Below, piece by piece: positions 7,734 to 15,623 of a stretch of 18,126 nucleotides of DNA. The notes under the pieces are model-generated. The model was not told the origin of the DNA and made no database searches. It saw nothing but the letters and a program-made list of their open reading frames with translations. Source of the DNA: CAZOZK01 sp964584245 (lineage in GTDB: Bacteria > Patescibacteriota > Microgenomatia > UBA1400 > PJMF01); NCBI GenBank assembly GCA_964584245.1, contig CAZOZK010000010.1:1-18126 (forward strand), in the 5' to 3' direction. Position 1 is the first letter of the stretch; each line of letters starts with the position of its first letter. The position numbers were made by a program, and so were the translations under genes.

Positions 7734-8795
7734 ATGAAGTGGTTACTACCCAGCTGCATTGTCTTGTTGAGCTTAATCAGCTTGATTACGCTTCGTAGCG
7801 TGGCGCCACAGCTGGTTGGACTGCAAACAACCTTCGTTATCCTTGGCCTGGGAACATTCCTGGCTAGCTGGAAAATGGGCTTCGACAGATTTTTGACATT
7901 TCGCTGGCCGCTCTATGTTGGATTACTAGTACTGTTGATCATTATTTTTCTGTTTGCAGAAGTCACTAGAGGAAGCACCAGTTGGTTGGCAGTTGGTGGA
8001 ATCAACATTCAAGGCTCGCAGCTCGCGGGACCAATCATTGCGCTAGTCATTGCGCAGTATGTTGCAAAAAATGGCCTGAGGACACTTGAGGCGTTGGTCG
8101 GCTTAGCCGGTATTATCTCGCTCCCCATTGGACTCATCATCATTGCACCCGACTTGGGCACCGCGATTATTGTGTTGAGTAGCATTGCTGGGGTTATCTT
8201 GAGTAGTTCTATCAAAAATGAATTTATTATTGGGGGAGTCTTGGCAGTTGGCGCAATTGCACTATTTAGTTGGCTCTTTGTGCTTGCACCGTATCAAAAA
8301 GATCGTATCACCAGTTTTATCAATCCCAGTGGAGACACCCAAGATAGTGGATACAACGCTCGCCAGGCCTTAATTGCCGTGGGATCCGGTCAGTTGGTTG
8401 GTAGAGGACTTGGACAAGGCATCCAGTCTCAATTGCGGTTTCTGCCAGAACGTCAGACTGACTTTATCTTTGCCTCGCTAGCCGAGGAGTGGGGATTTGT
8501 CGGTGCTGGATTGGTCTTGGTCCTCTACATGCTGTTTATTGGGTCAATCCTATTTAAACTCTGGAAACTCCCCAATTCACCCCAGTACTTCTTTATGATT
8601 GCCACGTTGTTCTTTTTTACCACCCAGATCTTGGTTAATATCGGTATGAACATGCAATTAGTACCTATCACCGGTATTACGTTGCCATTTGTGTCATATG
8701 GTGGCAGTTCTTTTATCGCATTTTGTCTGCATTGTGGCATTGCGCAGAGCATAATTACCCAGAAAGAAACAATCAGATCGTACCATTTGGCATAA
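7734..8795 (+). CDS. SEDS-family peptidoglycan glycosyltransferase (RodA/FtsW)
   Basis: SEDS proteins polymerise lipid II into glycan strands together with a class B penicillin-binding protein. This 353-aa protein is almost entirely hydrophobic, with about ten membrane segments. Recognisable motifs are APDLGTA, the extracellular loop with GLGQGIQSQLRFLPERQTDFIFASLAEEWG split around the key aspartate D243 (TDF), and the C-terminal GITLPFVSYGGSS. The length and loop fit RodA better than FtsW, but the two cannot be separated safely here. Oddly, the family's conserved QPSE..K motif reads QGSQLAG (residues 93-99), so both the conserved Glu and the Lys are replaced, and the residue before TDF is Gln instead of the usual His. 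It follows ileS by 43 nt. Confidence 0.93.
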   Translation: MKWLLPSCIVLLSLISLITLRSVAPQLVGLQTTFVILGLGTFLASWKMGFDRFLTFRWPLYVGLLVLLIIIFLFAEVTRGSTSWLAVGGINIQGSQLAGPIIALVIAQYVAKNGLRTLEALVGLAGIISLPIGLIIIAPDLGTAIIVLSSIAGVILSSSIKNEFIIGGVLAVGAIALFSWLFVLAPYQKDRITSFINPSGDTQDSGYNARQALIAVGSGQLVGRGLGQGIQSQLRFLPERQTDFIFASLAEEWGFVGAGLVLVLYMLFIGSILFKLWKLPNSPQYFFMIATLFFFTTQILVNIGMNMQLVPITGITLPFVSYGGSSFIAFCLHCGIAQSIITQKETIRSYHLA

Positions 8796-8814
8796 ATAAA
8801 AATCGTGTTATAAT
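8787..8814 (+). promoter_or_regulatory. Promoter of rplU, extended -10, leaderless
   Basis: TTGGCA (8787-8792), a 16-nt spacer, and TGT plus the perfect TATAAT (8809-8814) make the best promoter in the window. The -10 ends 9 nt before the rplU ATG at 8824, leaving a leader of about 0-5 nt. No Shine-Dalgarno sequence is present. Confidence 0.75.
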
Positions 8815-8823
8815 ACTCATCTT

Positions 8824-9141
8824 ATGACCTCACAATACGCAATCGTCCAATTAGCAGGTAAACAATTCAAAGTTAGTGTCGGTGATACTATTATCTTAGA
8901 TACTCACATTACTGACGAAAACACAATGAAAACCGAAAGTGTCTTGCTCGTCGGTGACGACAAAGACGTAACTGTTGGCACACCATTGGTTGCCAAAGCT
9001 TCAGTAGAATTTGATATTATTAATGAAGGTCGTGGACCTAAAATTGATGTACGCGTATTTCGCAATAAATCACGCTACAGAAAACACATCGGTCACAGAC
9101 AAGATCAAACAGTTCTTAAGGTGACGAAGATTACTTCGTAA
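8824..9141 (+). CDS. rplU: 50S ribosomal protein L21
   Basis: L21 is a large-subunit protein that binds 23S rRNA. The 105-aa length is typical. The N-terminus YAIVQLAGKQFKVSVGD and the C-terminal basic stretch VFRNKSRYRKHIGHRQ match the family. The stop TAA (9139-9141) shares one base with the ATG of the next gene (TAATG), which suggests coupling to the methylase. In most bacteria rplU is followed directly by rpmA; here a methylase gene lies between them. Confidence 0.96.
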   Translation: MTSQYAIVQLAGKQFKVSVGDTIILDTHITDENTMKTESVLLVGDDKDVTVGTPLVAKASVEFDIINEGRGPKIDVRVFRNKSRYRKHIGHRQDQTVLKVTKITS

Positions 9142-10352
9142 TGTCAACAATATACTACGCTGTCCTCGGTTCTCATCCAGTTTTGAGTGAGCTTGAATTA
9201 CGTTCAATCCTCCCAGATGCTCCTGTCATGGTCAATAAGTTTATTGCAAAAATTACTCTTGCAGATGACGAAGCAGCCAAACAACTCCAAGAACAACTTG
9301 GCGGCACGGTTAAAATCCTCAAACAAAGTTTGTCAGTTCCTCGAGTTGAATTAGCTACCCCAGAGTCTCTCCAAGCAACAATGGTATCTGTGTTACAAGA
9401 TATTCACATGCAAACACAAACAGAGGGTGAGCAGCTCCAGTTTTGTGTTACTTCACTGATTCCAAATTACTCATTTCACGAAACCCACATCAAAAAAGCA
9501 CTTCAGGAAATCGGCACACGCGCTCGATTTAGAGACAGTTCCTTACCCTATGGAACTTCAGCAGCTTTGCTGTTGAATCATCCAATTATTGAAGTTTTTG
9601 GATTTATTGATGCATCTACGGATACTTCAGAAGAAAAAGATGACCTCGCATCTCACCAATATGTATTCGCACAAACCATTGCCTGGCAAGATATTGATGT
9701 CTGGACTTTTCATGACAGAAGTCGCCCATTTGCCGATCGAAAACGAGGCATGTTACCACTCAAAGTGGCACGCATGTTGGTTAATATTGGTACCAAAGGC
9801 AAGTACGCCGATCATTATTTGTACGATCCATTCTGTGGCACCGGTTCGATCCTCCAAGAAGCATTCCATTTGGGAGTAAAAGCTGTTGGATCCGATGTCA
9901 GCCCAGAAGCAATTGTTGGCACACAGAAAAATTTAGCTTGGTATCAAACACAAGTCCTCCAACAACCACAAGATATTCATGCAGTCCCTCAAGTATTCGT
10001 TGCAGATGTAGCAAAAGCAACGCTGCAAAATCTCAAAGCACAACCAACCGTGATTGTGACTGAGCCATTTCTTGGCAAACAACAAGCCGGTCAACAAGAT
10101 TTACCTAACGTCTATAAAGGATTATACAAACTCTACAAGGGTGCTCTTAACACCTGGAAATCCATATTACCTCAAGATGGAGAAGTAGTCATTATCTTTC
10201 CAAGTGTGACTACTCCAAAAACTGAGTACGATATGAGTCCCTTAATTGACGAGCTACCAGAACTCGGGTACAATATCGTCTCTGGGCCGATTGTGTACGC
10301 ACGACCAGACGCCCATACAAAAAGAAATCTCTATATCTTGAAAAAGATATAA
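9141..10352 (+). CDS. Trm11/UPF0020-like RNA methyltransferase
   Basis: The 403-aa protein has an N-terminal part beginning YYAVLGSHPVLSELEL, as in Trm11/TrmG10-type tRNA guanine-N2 methylases (a THUMP-like region is probable up to about residue 180). A linker DRSRPFADRKRGMLPLKVAR follows, typical of UPF0020 proteins. The Rossmann-fold SAM-binding motif I is DPFCGTGS (229-236), and motif II is VGSDVSPEAI. At motif IV, where the family has D/N-P-P-Y/F, this protein reads TEPF (307-310). The target RNA base is unknown, and the altered motif IV leaves catalysis uncertain. The gene overlaps rplU by 1 nt and precedes rpmA by 26 nt, so it is probably co-expressed with L21 and L27. A role in tRNA or rRNA modification is inference. 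Confidence 0.85.
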   Translation: MSTIYYAVLGSHPVLSELELRSILPDAPVMVNKFIAKITLADDEAAKQLQEQLGGTVKILKQSLSVPRVELATPESLQATMVSVLQDIHMQTQTEGEQLQFCVTSLIPNYSFHETHIKKALQEIGTRARFRDSSLPYGTSAALLLNHPIIEVFGFIDASTDTSEEKDDLASHQYVFAQTIAWQDIDVWTFHDRSRPFADRKRGMLPLKVARMLVNIGTKGKYADHYLYDPFCGTGSILQEAFHLGVKAVGSDVSPEAIVGTQKNLAWYQTQVLQQPQDIHAVPQVFVADVAKATLQNLKAQPTVIVTEPFLGKQQAGQQDLPNVYKGLYKLYKGALNTWKSILPQDGEVVIIFPSVTTPKTEYDMSPLIDELPELGYNIVSGPIVYARPDAHTKRNLYILKKI

Positions 10353-10378
10353 GTAATAGAAATAATTGAAAGACAACC

Positions 10379-10630
10379 ATGTCACACGTTAAAGCTTCGG
10401 GAAAAGTACCACAACATGCACAAGGCAAACGCAAAGGCCGCAGACTTGGTGTCAAAAAATACGGTGGACAAGTAGTTATTCCTGGCAACATTATTGTTCG
10501 ACAACGTGGAGCTAAATACAAAAGTGGCAAAGGTGTTGGAATGGGTAAAGATCACACCATTTTTGCAATGATCGAAGGCGTCGTCGAGTTCGGCAAACGC
10601 TTCGGCAAAACCGTCGTTAACGTCAAATAA
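10379..10630 (+). CDS. rpmA: 50S ribosomal protein L27
   Basis: L27 lies near the peptidyl-transferase centre. The 83-aa protein contains RLGVKKYGGQVVIPGNIIVRQRG split around the family signature GNIIVRQRG, then GKGVGMGKDHTIFA. Its N-terminal arm is MSHVKASGKVPQHAQGKRKG in place of the common 'AHKKAGGSSRNGRDS' arm, so the segment that reaches the tRNA ends is divergent and glutamine/histidine containing. No N-terminal extension needing cleavage is seen. Start ATG 10379. A T-rich stretch follows the stop (10631-10663), but I see no convincing hairpin. Confidence 0.96.
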   Translation: MSHVKASGKVPQHAQGKRKGRRLGVKKYGGQVVIPGNIIVRQRGAKYKSGKGVGMGKDHTIFAMIEGVVEFGKRFGKTVVNVK

Positions 10631-10689
10631 TTTTTCGTTTTCCTTTTTTAAATATCTTTTTTTGACTCTTATCCGAGATGTCTTAATTG

Positions 10690-10698
10690 TGGTATATC
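10690..10698 (+). promoter_or_regulatory. Putative extended -10 promoter of parB
   Basis: TGG plus TATATC ends 6 nt before the parB ATG, the same spacing as at ftsA; in both genes GTGGTAT is followed by 9 nt and then ATG. TTGACT at 10662-10667 is too far (25 nt) to serve as its -35. No Shine-Dalgarno sequence is seen. Confidence 0.4.
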
Positions 10699-10704
10699 TG
10701 ATAC

Positions 10705-11556
10705 ATGTCAGATTCTCAAAAAATATTACCGATCGATCAACTCGAACCAAATCCCTTACAACCTCGCGAAAAAATCAAAAAAGAGGACATTCAAGAGTTA
10801 GTTGATTCCATACGACAGTTTGGTATTTTGGAGCCATTGGTTATTGCCCAAACTCCGGCTGGGTACCAAATTATTGCGGGTGAGCGGCGCTGGCGCGCCG
10901 CCAAAGAAGCCGGCCTTACCGAAGTTCCCGTTCATATCGTAGAAACAACGCGTAAAGGCATGTTAGAGCTGGCACTCGTTGAAAACGTGCAACGCACCGA
11001 CCTTGACCCATTGGAACGCGCACAAGCGTTTAATCGCCTCTTACAAGAATTTAATATGGATCACAATGAAATTGCCAAACGCGTCAGCCGCTCGTCATCA
11101 TTTGTGAGCAATACACTACGATTACTCCAACTGCCAGATGCTGTTAAAGACGGATTGGTTAGCAATCAGATTACTGAAGGCCACGCACGTGCGCTTTCAC
11201 AAATCCGCAACGAAAAACTGCTTATTGAGTGTTATAAAGTCATTCTCAAAGAAGGTGCTTCGGTGCGCCGAGCTGAGGAGCTGGCACGCCAGTACAAAGA
11301 TTTTGATAACATGCAAAATCGCCGTCCACAGAAAAACTCCATTGTGGCAAAACGAGCAGCATTTGATTCAAGACTCCCAGAATGGCAAGAAAGATTACAA
11401 TCTCGCCTGCACACCGATGCCAAACTTGAGGTCACACGATCAGTACGACAAACTAAATTGGTCATTACTCTCATGGGTGGAGTGAACGAAACAGAAACAG
11501 ATCTAACCAAAATTATTAAATTGGTGACAGTTCCAACAAAAACAGACATTGAGTAA
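10705..11556 (+). CDS. parB: Chromosome partitioning protein ParB
   Basis: ParB is the CTP-dependent clamp that loads at parS sites and works with ParA in chromosome segregation. The 283-aa protein has the N-terminal start ILPIDQLEPNPLQPRE, box II GERRWRAA (59-66, the CTP-binding arginine motif), ENVQRTDLDPLE, and a helix-turn-helix region (EIAKRVSRSSSFVSNTLRLL, about residues 122-141) followed by ITEGHARAL. The C-terminal dimerisation part (about 225-283) is shorter and less conserved. No parA lies in this window, and I found no match to the parS palindrome core. Stop TAA 11554-11556. The convergent gap to lepB (76 nt) shows only a weak 4-bp hairpin. Confidence 0.95.
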   Translation: MSDSQKILPIDQLEPNPLQPREKIKKEDIQELVDSIRQFGILEPLVIAQTPAGYQIIAGERRWRAAKEAGLTEVPVHIVETTRKGMLELALVENVQRTDLDPLERAQAFNRLLQEFNMDHNEIAKRVSRSSSFVSNTLRLLQLPDAVKDGLVSNQITEGHARALSQIRNEKLLIECYKVILKEGASVRRAEELARQYKDFDNMQNRRPQKNSIVAKRAAFDSRLPEWQERLQSRLHTDAKLEVTRSVRQTKLVITLMGGVNETETDLTKIIKLVTVPTKTDIE

Positions 11557-11632
11557 TTGAATCAGCTACTAGATGGCTAAAATGCTAAGCGGGCAAAATT
11601 GACGTGGTAAAAGCAGCTAAGATTCTGCGAGC

Positions 11633-12211
11633 TTAATATTTAGCGGTTCGAATTACGCCTAAACTCTCAAGTGGCCAGTAGCGGAAAAATGCTCTGCCAA
11701 CAATCGCAGATTTATCCACTGGACCCCAAGCTCTTGAGTCACTGGAGTATGGACGATTATCTCCAATAGTCATGTACTCATCTGGGCCGAGCGTTACCAC
11801 ACGGTTCATAGTAAACGCGCCAGCTTTGATTGGATAGTCTGCAGGAATATACGATTCTGGCAATCGCTCACCATTAATAAAAATACTGTTATCTTTGACT
11901 TCGATTGATTCACCAGGAACTGCTAAAACACGTTTAATAAAGTCACACCCAGTGCCCTTAGGACAGTTTGCACCCTCTGGAGCGTGGAACACAACTACCT
12001 CGCCGCGAACGGGATTGCGGAGTTTATAGCTAACTTTGTCAGTCAATACATACTCACCACTTTGAAAGTTAGGTACCATAGACTGGCCATTCACTTGATG
12101 TGGCTGGAGGAAAAAAAGATACATCACCAAAAATATTGAAGCGGCAATGACCACGGTTTCAATAACATCAAGAAAAAATTCACTCATTTTTCGGATTAAC
12201 ATGGAGTACAT
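11633..12211 (-). CDS. lepB: Signal peptidase I
   Basis: This membrane serine/lysine protease removes signal peptides from exported proteins. In the 192-aa reading there is one membrane segment (about residues 15-35), then the catalytic serine S44 in NGQSMVP, the catalytic lysine K93 in DFIKRVLAVPGE, and the box E motif GDNRPYSSDSRAWG. A CPKGTGC segment (C83, C89) sits four residues before the catalytic lysine. Start options are ATG 12211, 12202 and 12187; the first residues are not conserved, and no ribosome-binding site decides between them. It is divergent from the flippase gene across about 50 nt, so the promoters must overlap or lie back to back. Confidence 0.95.
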   Translation of the reverse strand: MYSMLIRKMSEFFLDVIETVVIAASIFLVMYLFFLQPHQVNGQSMVPNFQSGEYVLTDKVSYKLRNPVRGEVVVFHAPEGANCPKGTGCDFIKRVLAVPGESIEVKDNSIFINGERLPESYIPADYPIKAGAFTMNRVVTLGPDEYMTIGDNRPYSSDSRAWGPVDKSAIVGRAFFRYWPLESLGVIRTAKY

Positions 12212-12263
12212 TATGTATTTTCAGGACTAGCCTTGCAAGCACCGAAAAGAGATAATAGTGGCT

Positions 12264-13490
12264 ATGGGATATACCGCGAACGCAATTAAAGGCTTTAGTT
12301 GGCAAACAATCCAAAAAATCGCCACCATTGGTCTAGGAGTTGTAAAGATGGTTATTTTGGCACGCATCCTGAGCCCACTTGATTTTGGATTATTTTCTAT
12401 TGTGACCATTGCGCTTGGGGTGGCAGAGGCGACCACAGAAACCGGCGTCAACTTTACTATCATTAACTCGAAACACTCTATTGGCTATTTTTTGAACACC
12501 GCTTGGGTCATTGCGATTGTACGAGGATTTTTGATCGGCAGCGTCATGCTCGTTGCAGCGCTATTTCTGAGTCAATTTTTCGAGGAAGAACGCTTGTTGT
12601 TACTAGTCAGTTTGGCTTCCTTGACTCCGGTTATTAAAGGATTTATTAACCCGGCCATTGTGGCGCTACGAAAAGAATTGCGCTTTTATAATGAAAGTGG
12701 CTATCATTTGTCCCGAATTTTGGTCGAGACACTCTTGGCTATTATTTTGACAATCGTGACTCGAGATATCAGCGCGCTGCTATTTGCCATGATTGGTGCG
12801 GCTTTGTTTGAAGTAGCCATTAGTTTTATCTTTTTCTCACTCCGTCCTCAATTTCAATATCTGCACAGTCGAGGCAAAATTATTTTGGAGCACGCTGGGG
12901 GATTGAGCATCACGGCTTTACTCAGTTATCTGAACGAAAATTTAGACAATTTACTGATCGGAAAAATTGTTTCACCCTATGGACTTGGCTTGTATCACAA
13001 TAGTTATTCGCTTACTCATAAAGTAACCCATGACTTTGGAAAATCGGCAGCCCATGGAACATTCGCAATTTTCAGCAAAATGACAAATCAGCCACATCGT
13101 TTGCAACGAGCGGTGCTTAAAAGTATTGGTGGGACGTTGGGCCTGAGTATTCTGGCTTCTTTGCCACTCTTGATTTGGCCTAACTTGGTAGTGCTGGTGC
13201 TTGGCTCACAATGGGTCGAGGCGGTGCCGCTGATTCGCTTGCTTGTGCTCGGTGGATTACTGCACGGCGTGAGCAGCATGGTCTACTCGTATTTTATGGC
13301 ACAAGAAACGCTGTACAAAGTAAATATTCATTTGTTCGGCACAGTTGTGTTGATGGCATTTTTTGTGGTTGTTCTTGGTAGTAGATTTGGACTGCAGGGC
13401 GCGGTCTGGGGAATTTTTCTCTCGAGAATAATTACCTTTCCACTGCTTGGATTCCAGGTGTATCAGCACTGGCAGTTTGAAAAAAAATAG
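12264..13490 (+). CDS. Polysaccharide flippase (MOP/Wzx-like)
   Basis: The protein of about 408 aa is an integral membrane protein with about 12 predicted segments. It resembles the polysaccharide-biosynthesis branch of the MOP superfamily: an N-terminal ARILSPLDFGLFSIVTIALGV stretch (split around the family-like 'ARxLxPxDFGLF'), LALRKELRF-like FINPAIVALRKELRF, and the mid-protein LLSYLNENLDNLLIGKIVSPYGLGLY region. Such proteins move lipid-linked glycan units across the membrane. ATG 12264 is preferred over GTG 12258; GATAAT (12251-12256) ends 7 nt before it and may be the -10. The following glycosyltransferase and polymerase-like genes complete a Wzx/Wzy-type set. The substrate is unknown. 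Confidence 0.88.
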   Translation: MGYTANAIKGFSWQTIQKIATIGLGVVKMVILARILSPLDFGLFSIVTIALGVAEATTETGVNFTIINSKHSIGYFLNTAWVIAIVRGFLIGSVMLVAALFLSQFFEEERLLLLVSLASLTPVIKGFINPAIVALRKELRFYNESGYHLSRILVETLLAIILTIVTRDISALLFAMIGAALFEVAISFIFFSLRPQFQYLHSRGKIILEHAGGLSITALLSYLNENLDNLLIGKIVSPYGLGLYHNSYSLTHKVTHDFGKSAAHGTFAIFSKMTNQPHRLQRAVLKSIGGTLGLSILASLPLLIWPNLVVLVLGSQWVEAVPLIRLLVLGGLLHGVSSMVYSYFMAQETLYKVNIHLFGTVVLMAFFVVVLGSRFGLQGAVWGIFLSRIITFPLLGFQVYQHWQFEKK

Positions 13491-13537
13491 TTGGAAATAT
13501 ATTGGAAACATAAAGAGTGGAAAATAAAAAGGAAATT

Positions 13538-14356
13538 ATGCACACGCTCACCGTCATCATCTTGTGTCATGAAGATACACCATTATTTAGGAAAGTTGTA
13601 GATAGTGTGGTGAATCAATCTTGGGTGACTGAGGTGCATTTGATTGATACGCATGATGATACCAATAACGATTTGGAGACCCGCTTTGTCAAACCAAAGC
13701 ACGCAAAAATTAAGTCTTTTGAAGTCCCTACCAAATGGGAAAATTTTGATTTTGCGCAGGTGAGAAATCAAGCAATTGCTCAGATTGAAACGACTTGGTT
13801 TTTGTTTTTAGATAGTGATGAGTTGTTGGATGAAGTTGCACAAGAAAGTATTGGGCAATTTTTGAGTGAGGATGGGGATGGATCAAAAAATGATCATGTC
13901 GGTGGCGCTGCAGTTGCGGCGCAACTGCAGCGCACCGATTACTTCCATAACAAACCACTTCGTTATGGCGAAACCGGAAACTGTTTCAAAATCCGCCTCA
14001 GCAAAAAGCATCATCTACAATTCGTTCGACCAATTCACGAAACAGCAGTTGTGAGCGGGGGAAACACCATCACGCTAGCCGGCACCATCAAACATTACTC
14101 GCATCCCTCAACTAAAGCATTTATTGACTCAGTCACACGCTATGCCTACCTCGAAGCAAAACTTCGCACCTGGAACTGGGTCACCTGCCTAAACCTCATT
14201 TTCTTGCCCCCACTCAAAGTTCTGTACATCTTTTTTGTGCAGTTCGGCTTCCTGGATGGCTACCGCGGCCTCATTTACGCCTACGTTATGGGTCTGCACT
14301 CGCTGTTTGTGCGCGTTTTCACCTATGAAATTCACACCCACCACAACCATTCATAG
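13538..14356 (+). CDS. Family 2 glycosyltransferase (WaaE-like)
   Basis: The 272-aa protein has an N-terminal GT-A fold: strand TVIILCHED, then DFAQVRNQAI and the metal-binding DSDE at residues 92-95 (after WFLFL). Later the family-like YGETGNCFKIRL and RPIHETAV segments appear. The C-terminal region GFLDGYRGLIYAYVMGLHSL resembles the tail of WaaE/KdtX-type inner-core glucosyltransferases, which often hugs the membrane. ATG 13538 is chosen because AAAGGAA lies a few bases upstream; GTG 13517 would add seven poorly conserved residues. Around residues 123-132 the coding sequence contains a 29-bp palindrome, and the G/C balance of the plus strand reverses there. Donor and acceptor sugars are unknown. 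Confidence 0.88.
   Translation: MHTLTVIILCHEDTPLFRKVVDSVVNQSWVTEVHLIDTHDDTNNDLETRFVKPKHAKIKSFEVPTKWENFDFAQVRNQAIAQIETTWFLFLDSDELLDEVAQESIGQFLSEDGDGSKNDHVGGAAVAAQLQRTDYFHNKPLRYGETGNCFKIRLSKKHHLQFVRPIHETAVVSGGNTITLAGTIKHYSHPSTKAFIDSVTRYAYLEAKLRTWNWVTCLNLIFLPPLKVLYIFFVQFGFLDGYRGLIYAYVMGLHSLFVRVFTYEIHTHHNHS
13905..13933. repeat. 29-bp near-perfect palindrome inside the glycosyltransferase gene
   Basis: The left arm GCGCTGCAGTTGCG (13905-13918) and right arm CGCAACTGCAGCGC (13920-13933) are perfectly complementary, with a single central base. The arms are much richer in G+C than the flanks. No T run follows, so it is not a usual terminator. It is translated as part of GGAAVAAQLQR. Confidence 0.95.
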
Positions 14357-15623
14357 ATTGATTCAGCTTTTTTGCGCAACAGTTTTGCTGTGTTTGCTTG
14401 CTTTGGGTCAACTCCAACGAATCACTTTGCCTTTTTTAGGTAGCAGCAGTCTGTACTTACACGACATCTGGATTTTTGGCTGGATAGTGTACTTGCTAGC
14501 AACATTGAAATTCCCACTTATCACTGTAACCAATTCACTCAAAAAAATCCCCCTATCCCTCAAGATCTGGGCAGCAGTTTTTTGCACCTGGATTATCTGG
14601 GGATGGCTGTATGAATGGATCACCAACTCATTTAGTCTCTGGCCACTGCTCTATGCTGCCAGACTCACAGCCTACACAATTCTGGTTATTTTGCTCTCAA
14701 TCCATCAAATTACCAAAAAAGTATTTACCAAAGAAATCCTGACCAACCTATTGACCGGTTTTTTTTCGCTTCTTCTTATCTGGGGATGGCTGCAGTGGCT
14801 CTTGATTCCTGATACTAGGTGGCTGAGTATCTTTGGCTGGGACGACCATTTGGGCAGAATGTTTGGCACTCAGTTTGATCCAAATTTCTGGGGATTACTG
14901 CTGATTACTGGCTGGTGGTGGAGTATTTTTCAGCTAAAAAAGATCTCAGCATCAGCAACTTTTAGCGTAAAATCAATCTACTTTTTTCTTTTCGCAGTTC
15001 TTTCCAGCGCAGCACTTGTAGTAACCTGGTCCAGATCTAGTTATGGTGCATTTTTGGGCTCAGTAATTCTTTGGCTAGGATTTTTGGCAACCCAACGATC
15101 ACTCAAGCAATTATCAAAACTAGAACTCGGCATCATCTTGCTTTCTTGTTTAGTACTCATTACAGGCAGCCTGTTTGCGCCCAAACCAGCCGGCGAAGGC
15201 GGGAATATTACCCGCACCAGCACCATCGATAGCCGTGTCTCAGATTCAAAAAAAGCAGTTGATTCACTTGCCGGAGGGCAACTCATCTGGGGTAGAGGAC
15301 TTTTTTCACTTTCTCAGTCAACAGAAATCATTTCCAACACCCATTTTGCGCGTCCAAACAATGCAAAATTACCATCAAATATTCCTGCCATGCTTATAAA
15401 CGGCATTGGACTTGGGGGAGTTACACTACTTTTCTTGGGAATTGTTTTGGCACGCAAACAGCTTTTAGCAAATTTTGCATCAACTACACGTAACAACATA
15501 CCACTCATCACACCAGTTTTTCTGGCAGTGAGCATTCATTCACTCGCAAACTTAAGTTGGATACAACCGTTTATTTTCCTCACAACACTTTTGGTGTTTT
15601 GGGTGAGTACTTCAAAAAATTAA
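14325..15623 (+). CDS. O-antigen polymerase/ligase-like membrane protein
   Basis: The 432-aa hydrophobic protein has about ten membrane segments and the pattern of the Wzy_C/O-antigen ligase family. It has FDPNFWGLLL in mid-protein, VTWSRSSYGAFLGS (family 'xxSRgxxl'), then a long external loop (about residues 285-345) with RVSDSKKAVD and IWGRGLFS, then NTHF and GIGLGGVTLLFLG. Such proteins polymerise or transfer lipid-linked glycans outside the membrane. ATG 14325 gives a plausible signal-anchor start and overlaps the glycosyltransferase by 32 nt; a longer in-frame reading from 14235 would lie wholly inside that gene. Its stop overlaps the stop of the convergent Ig-like gene (TTAA, 15620-15623). 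Confidence 0.85.
   Translation: MKFTPTTTIHRLIQLFCATVLLCLLALGQLQRITLPFLGSSSLYLHDIWIFGWIVYLLATLKFPLITVTNSLKKIPLSLKIWAAVFCTWIIWGWLYEWITNSFSLWPLLYAARLTAYTILVILLSIHQITKKVFTKEILTNLLTGFFSLLLIWGWLQWLLIPDTRWLSIFGWDDHLGRMFGTQFDPNFWGLLLITGWWWSIFQLKKISASATFSVKSIYFFLFAVLSSAALVVTWSRSSYGAFLGSVILWLGFLATQRSLKQLSKLELGIILLSCLVLITGSLFAPKPAGEGGNITRTSTIDSRVSDSKKAVDSLAGGQLIWGRGLFSLSQSTEIISNTHFARPNNAKLPSNIPAMLINGIGLGGVTLLFLGIVLARKQLLANFASTTRNNIPLITPVFLAVSIHSLANLSWIQPFIFLTTLLVFWVSTSKN

Noticed and set aside
10631..10704. parS site or intrinsic terminator between rpmA and parB
   Set aside because: No match to the parS palindrome core was seen here or elsewhere in the window, and the T-rich stretch lacks a clear stem.
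11557..11632. Bidirectional terminator between parB and lepB
   Set aside because: Only a 4-bp GCAG/CTGC stem with an 8-nt loop and four Ts was found, on the lepB strand, which is too weak to call.
14235..14324. Longer start for the polymerase-like protein
   Set aside because: The extra 30 residues (Cys/Ser/Ala/Thr-rich) are a frame-shifted reading of the glycosyltransferase C-terminus; ATG 14325 starts a normal membrane protein.
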